Source: Desulfobacteria bacterium
GTDB taxonomy: Bacteria > Desulfobacterota > Desulfobacteria > Desulfobacterales > C00003060
Direction of reading: 5' to 3'
DNA: 5,483 bases
Assembly: GCA_030145035.1 (NCBI GenBank)
Contig: JAQYWL010000290.1
Span: 1-5,483, forward strand
Shown: piece by piece, positions 4,807 to 5,483 of the stretch
How positions within the stretch are numbered: position 1 is the first letter of the stretch
Layout: every line of letters begins with the position of its first letter
Notes under the pieces: model-generated
Seen by the model: only the letters and a program-made list of their open reading frames with translations
What the model was told of the DNA's origin: nothing
Databases searched by the model: none
Program-made: the position numbers and the translations under genes

Positions 4807-5412
4807 CTATACCTTCTGAAACAACTGCACCTTTGGGTTAACTTGCTTAAATAGATAAGCTGTTCCGTCGGGCATCTTCTGTGTCTGCTCGGTCGCAAAG
4901 AAGCCGCTGGTGGCAAGGGACTTGTGGAACATCTTGATGACGTCAATCCGCTCGGACTCTTGCAAGTGGAGCAGCACATTCTTGCACACGATCAGGCCAA
5001 AATTATCCCGGACCGGTTGCAACGAGCGTAAATCATGCTTTTGGAAAGAGACGCATTGGATAATCTCGTCCGCAATCTTGAAGTGGCCTGGCTTGTTGTT
5101 TGGCGAAAAGTACTTTGCAAAAATCTCCCTGGGTATCCTCTTGACTGATTCTTCTGGGTAAATCCCCTCAGCGATAATCTTTCCAAACTGATGATTTTCT
5201 TCATCAAGATCTGTTGCGTATATCTTCACCCTCTTAAACTCGTAATACCCCAGATTCTCCTTAAAGATGATGGCCAGGGAGTAAGGTTCCGGCCCCATGG
5301 CGCATCCTGCGTCCCAGACATTAATATATCTGTTTTTTCTAAGCTCCGGGATCACATGGTCCTTAATAGCATCAAGGGTTGCAAGATCTCTGAAAAAATA
5401 CGTGAATGCCAT
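4807..5412 (-). CDS. CheR-type SAM-dependent methyltransferase, catalytic domain only
   Basis: A 201-residue protein matching the C-terminal catalytic domain of CheR, the enzyme that methylates glutamates of chemoreceptors using S-adenosylmethionine. It opens with FTYFFRD, the motif that marks the beginning of the catalytic domain in full-length CheR. SAM motif I is WDAGCAMGPEPYSLA (33-47), where most CheRs have SAGCSTGEEPYS. IYATDLD (64-70) carries the acidic ribose-binding residue, and FQKHDLRS (123-130) and IVCKNVLLHL (141-150) correspond to the CheR 'HNLL' and 'CRNVLIYF' motifs. The helical CheR N-domain (roughly 70 residues) and any receptor-binding tail are absent. No CheB, CheA or receptor gene is in view, so a chemotaxis role is not shown. 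The ATG at 5412 follows a 10-bp repeat array by eight bases, without a clear Shine-Dalgarno. Because the protein starts exactly at the domain border, I read it as a natural stand-alone form and not as a truncation. Confidence 0.9.
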   Translation of the reverse strand: MAFTYFFRDLATLDAIKDHVIPELRKNRYINVWDAGCAMGPEPYSLAIIFKENLGYYEFKRVKIYATDLDEENHQFGKIIAEGIYPEESVKRIPREIFAKYFSPNNKPGHFKIADEIIQCVSFQKHDLRSLQPVRDNFGLIVCKNVLLHLQESERIDVIKMFHKSLATSGFFATEQTQKMPDGTAYLFKQVNPKVQLFQKV

Positions 5413-5420
5413 TAGTTAAG

Positions 5421-5480
5421 TGCCTAAAGTGAGCTAAAGTGAGCTAAAGTGAGCTAAAGTGAGCTAAAGTGAGCTAAAGT
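5421..5480 (-). repeat. 10-bp tandem array, six units, upstream of the CheR-like gene
   Basis: One variant unit TGCCTAAAGT (5421-5430) and five identical GAGCTAAAGT units (5431-5480) on the plus strand, followed by TGA at the window edge; the array may continue outside. On the transcribed strand it reads as ACTTTAGCTC repeats ending ACTTTAGGCA, then eight bases, then the ATG. A two-unit version with the same layout precedes the MBL gene. The period is close to one DNA helical turn. Confidence 0.95.
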
Positions 5481-5483
5481 TGA

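Noticed and set aside
4807..5412. Truncated CheR pseudogene
   Set aside because: All catalytic motifs are intact and the start coincides with the domain border; the upstream DNA is a repeat array and not a decayed N-domain.
5421..5480. CRISPR array
   Set aside because: The units are 10 bp and directly adjacent with no spacers, and no cas gene is present.

Overview
All seven genes I can support in this window lie on the minus strand, so the window reads right to left. In order of transcription they are: a stand-alone CheR-type methyltransferase catalytic domain (5412-4807), a metallo-beta-lactamase-fold hydrolase (4413-3817), a small GNAT acetyltransferase (3766-3446), an unrecognised helical protein (3260-2814), a single-domain response regulator (2706-2242), a membrane-bound CHASE-like/PAS/HisKA/HATPase sensor kinase (2166-112), and the first 38 codons of a second, Rcp1-like receiver that runs off the left edge (115-1). 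I found no convincing plus-strand gene and no RNA gene. The long plus-strand ORFs are antisense shadows or repeat-derived.

The organism is probably an environmental, Gram-negative-like bacterium with moderate GC. The gene set and the many dispersed short repeats remind me of Desulfobacterota (Deltaproteobacteria) or neighbouring sediment lineages, but that is a resemblance and not a demonstrated placement.

The clearest functional unit is 1-2706. A receiver-only regulator is followed 75 bp later by a sensor kinase, whose stop codon overlaps the start of the next receiver (ATGA). The kinase has the 'SHDLQEPLR' H-box common in kinases paired with Rcp1-like receivers, and just such a receiver follows it. 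The upstream half (2814-5412) holds four enzymes or unknowns with no obvious common pathway. MBL and GNAT are only 50 bp apart and may be co-transcribed.

The unusual part of the window is its repeats. Nearly every gap between genes holds a short-repeat element: a 10-bp tandem array just upstream of two unrelated genes, a hairpin with GGGCGGGC-type arms, a palindrome-rich MITE-like element with CCCCCT/AAATCCCCC ends, a GTAGGGTGGGC hairpin, an 11-bp tandem plus a palindrome, a 23-bp tandem pair, and 7-bp repeats. Most striking, two 7-bp arrays lie in frame inside the ATPase domain of the sensor kinase. They add about 39 residues between the N box and the G1 box. Because the unit length is not a multiple of three, gain or loss of one unit would frameshift the kinase before its G1 and G2 boxes.
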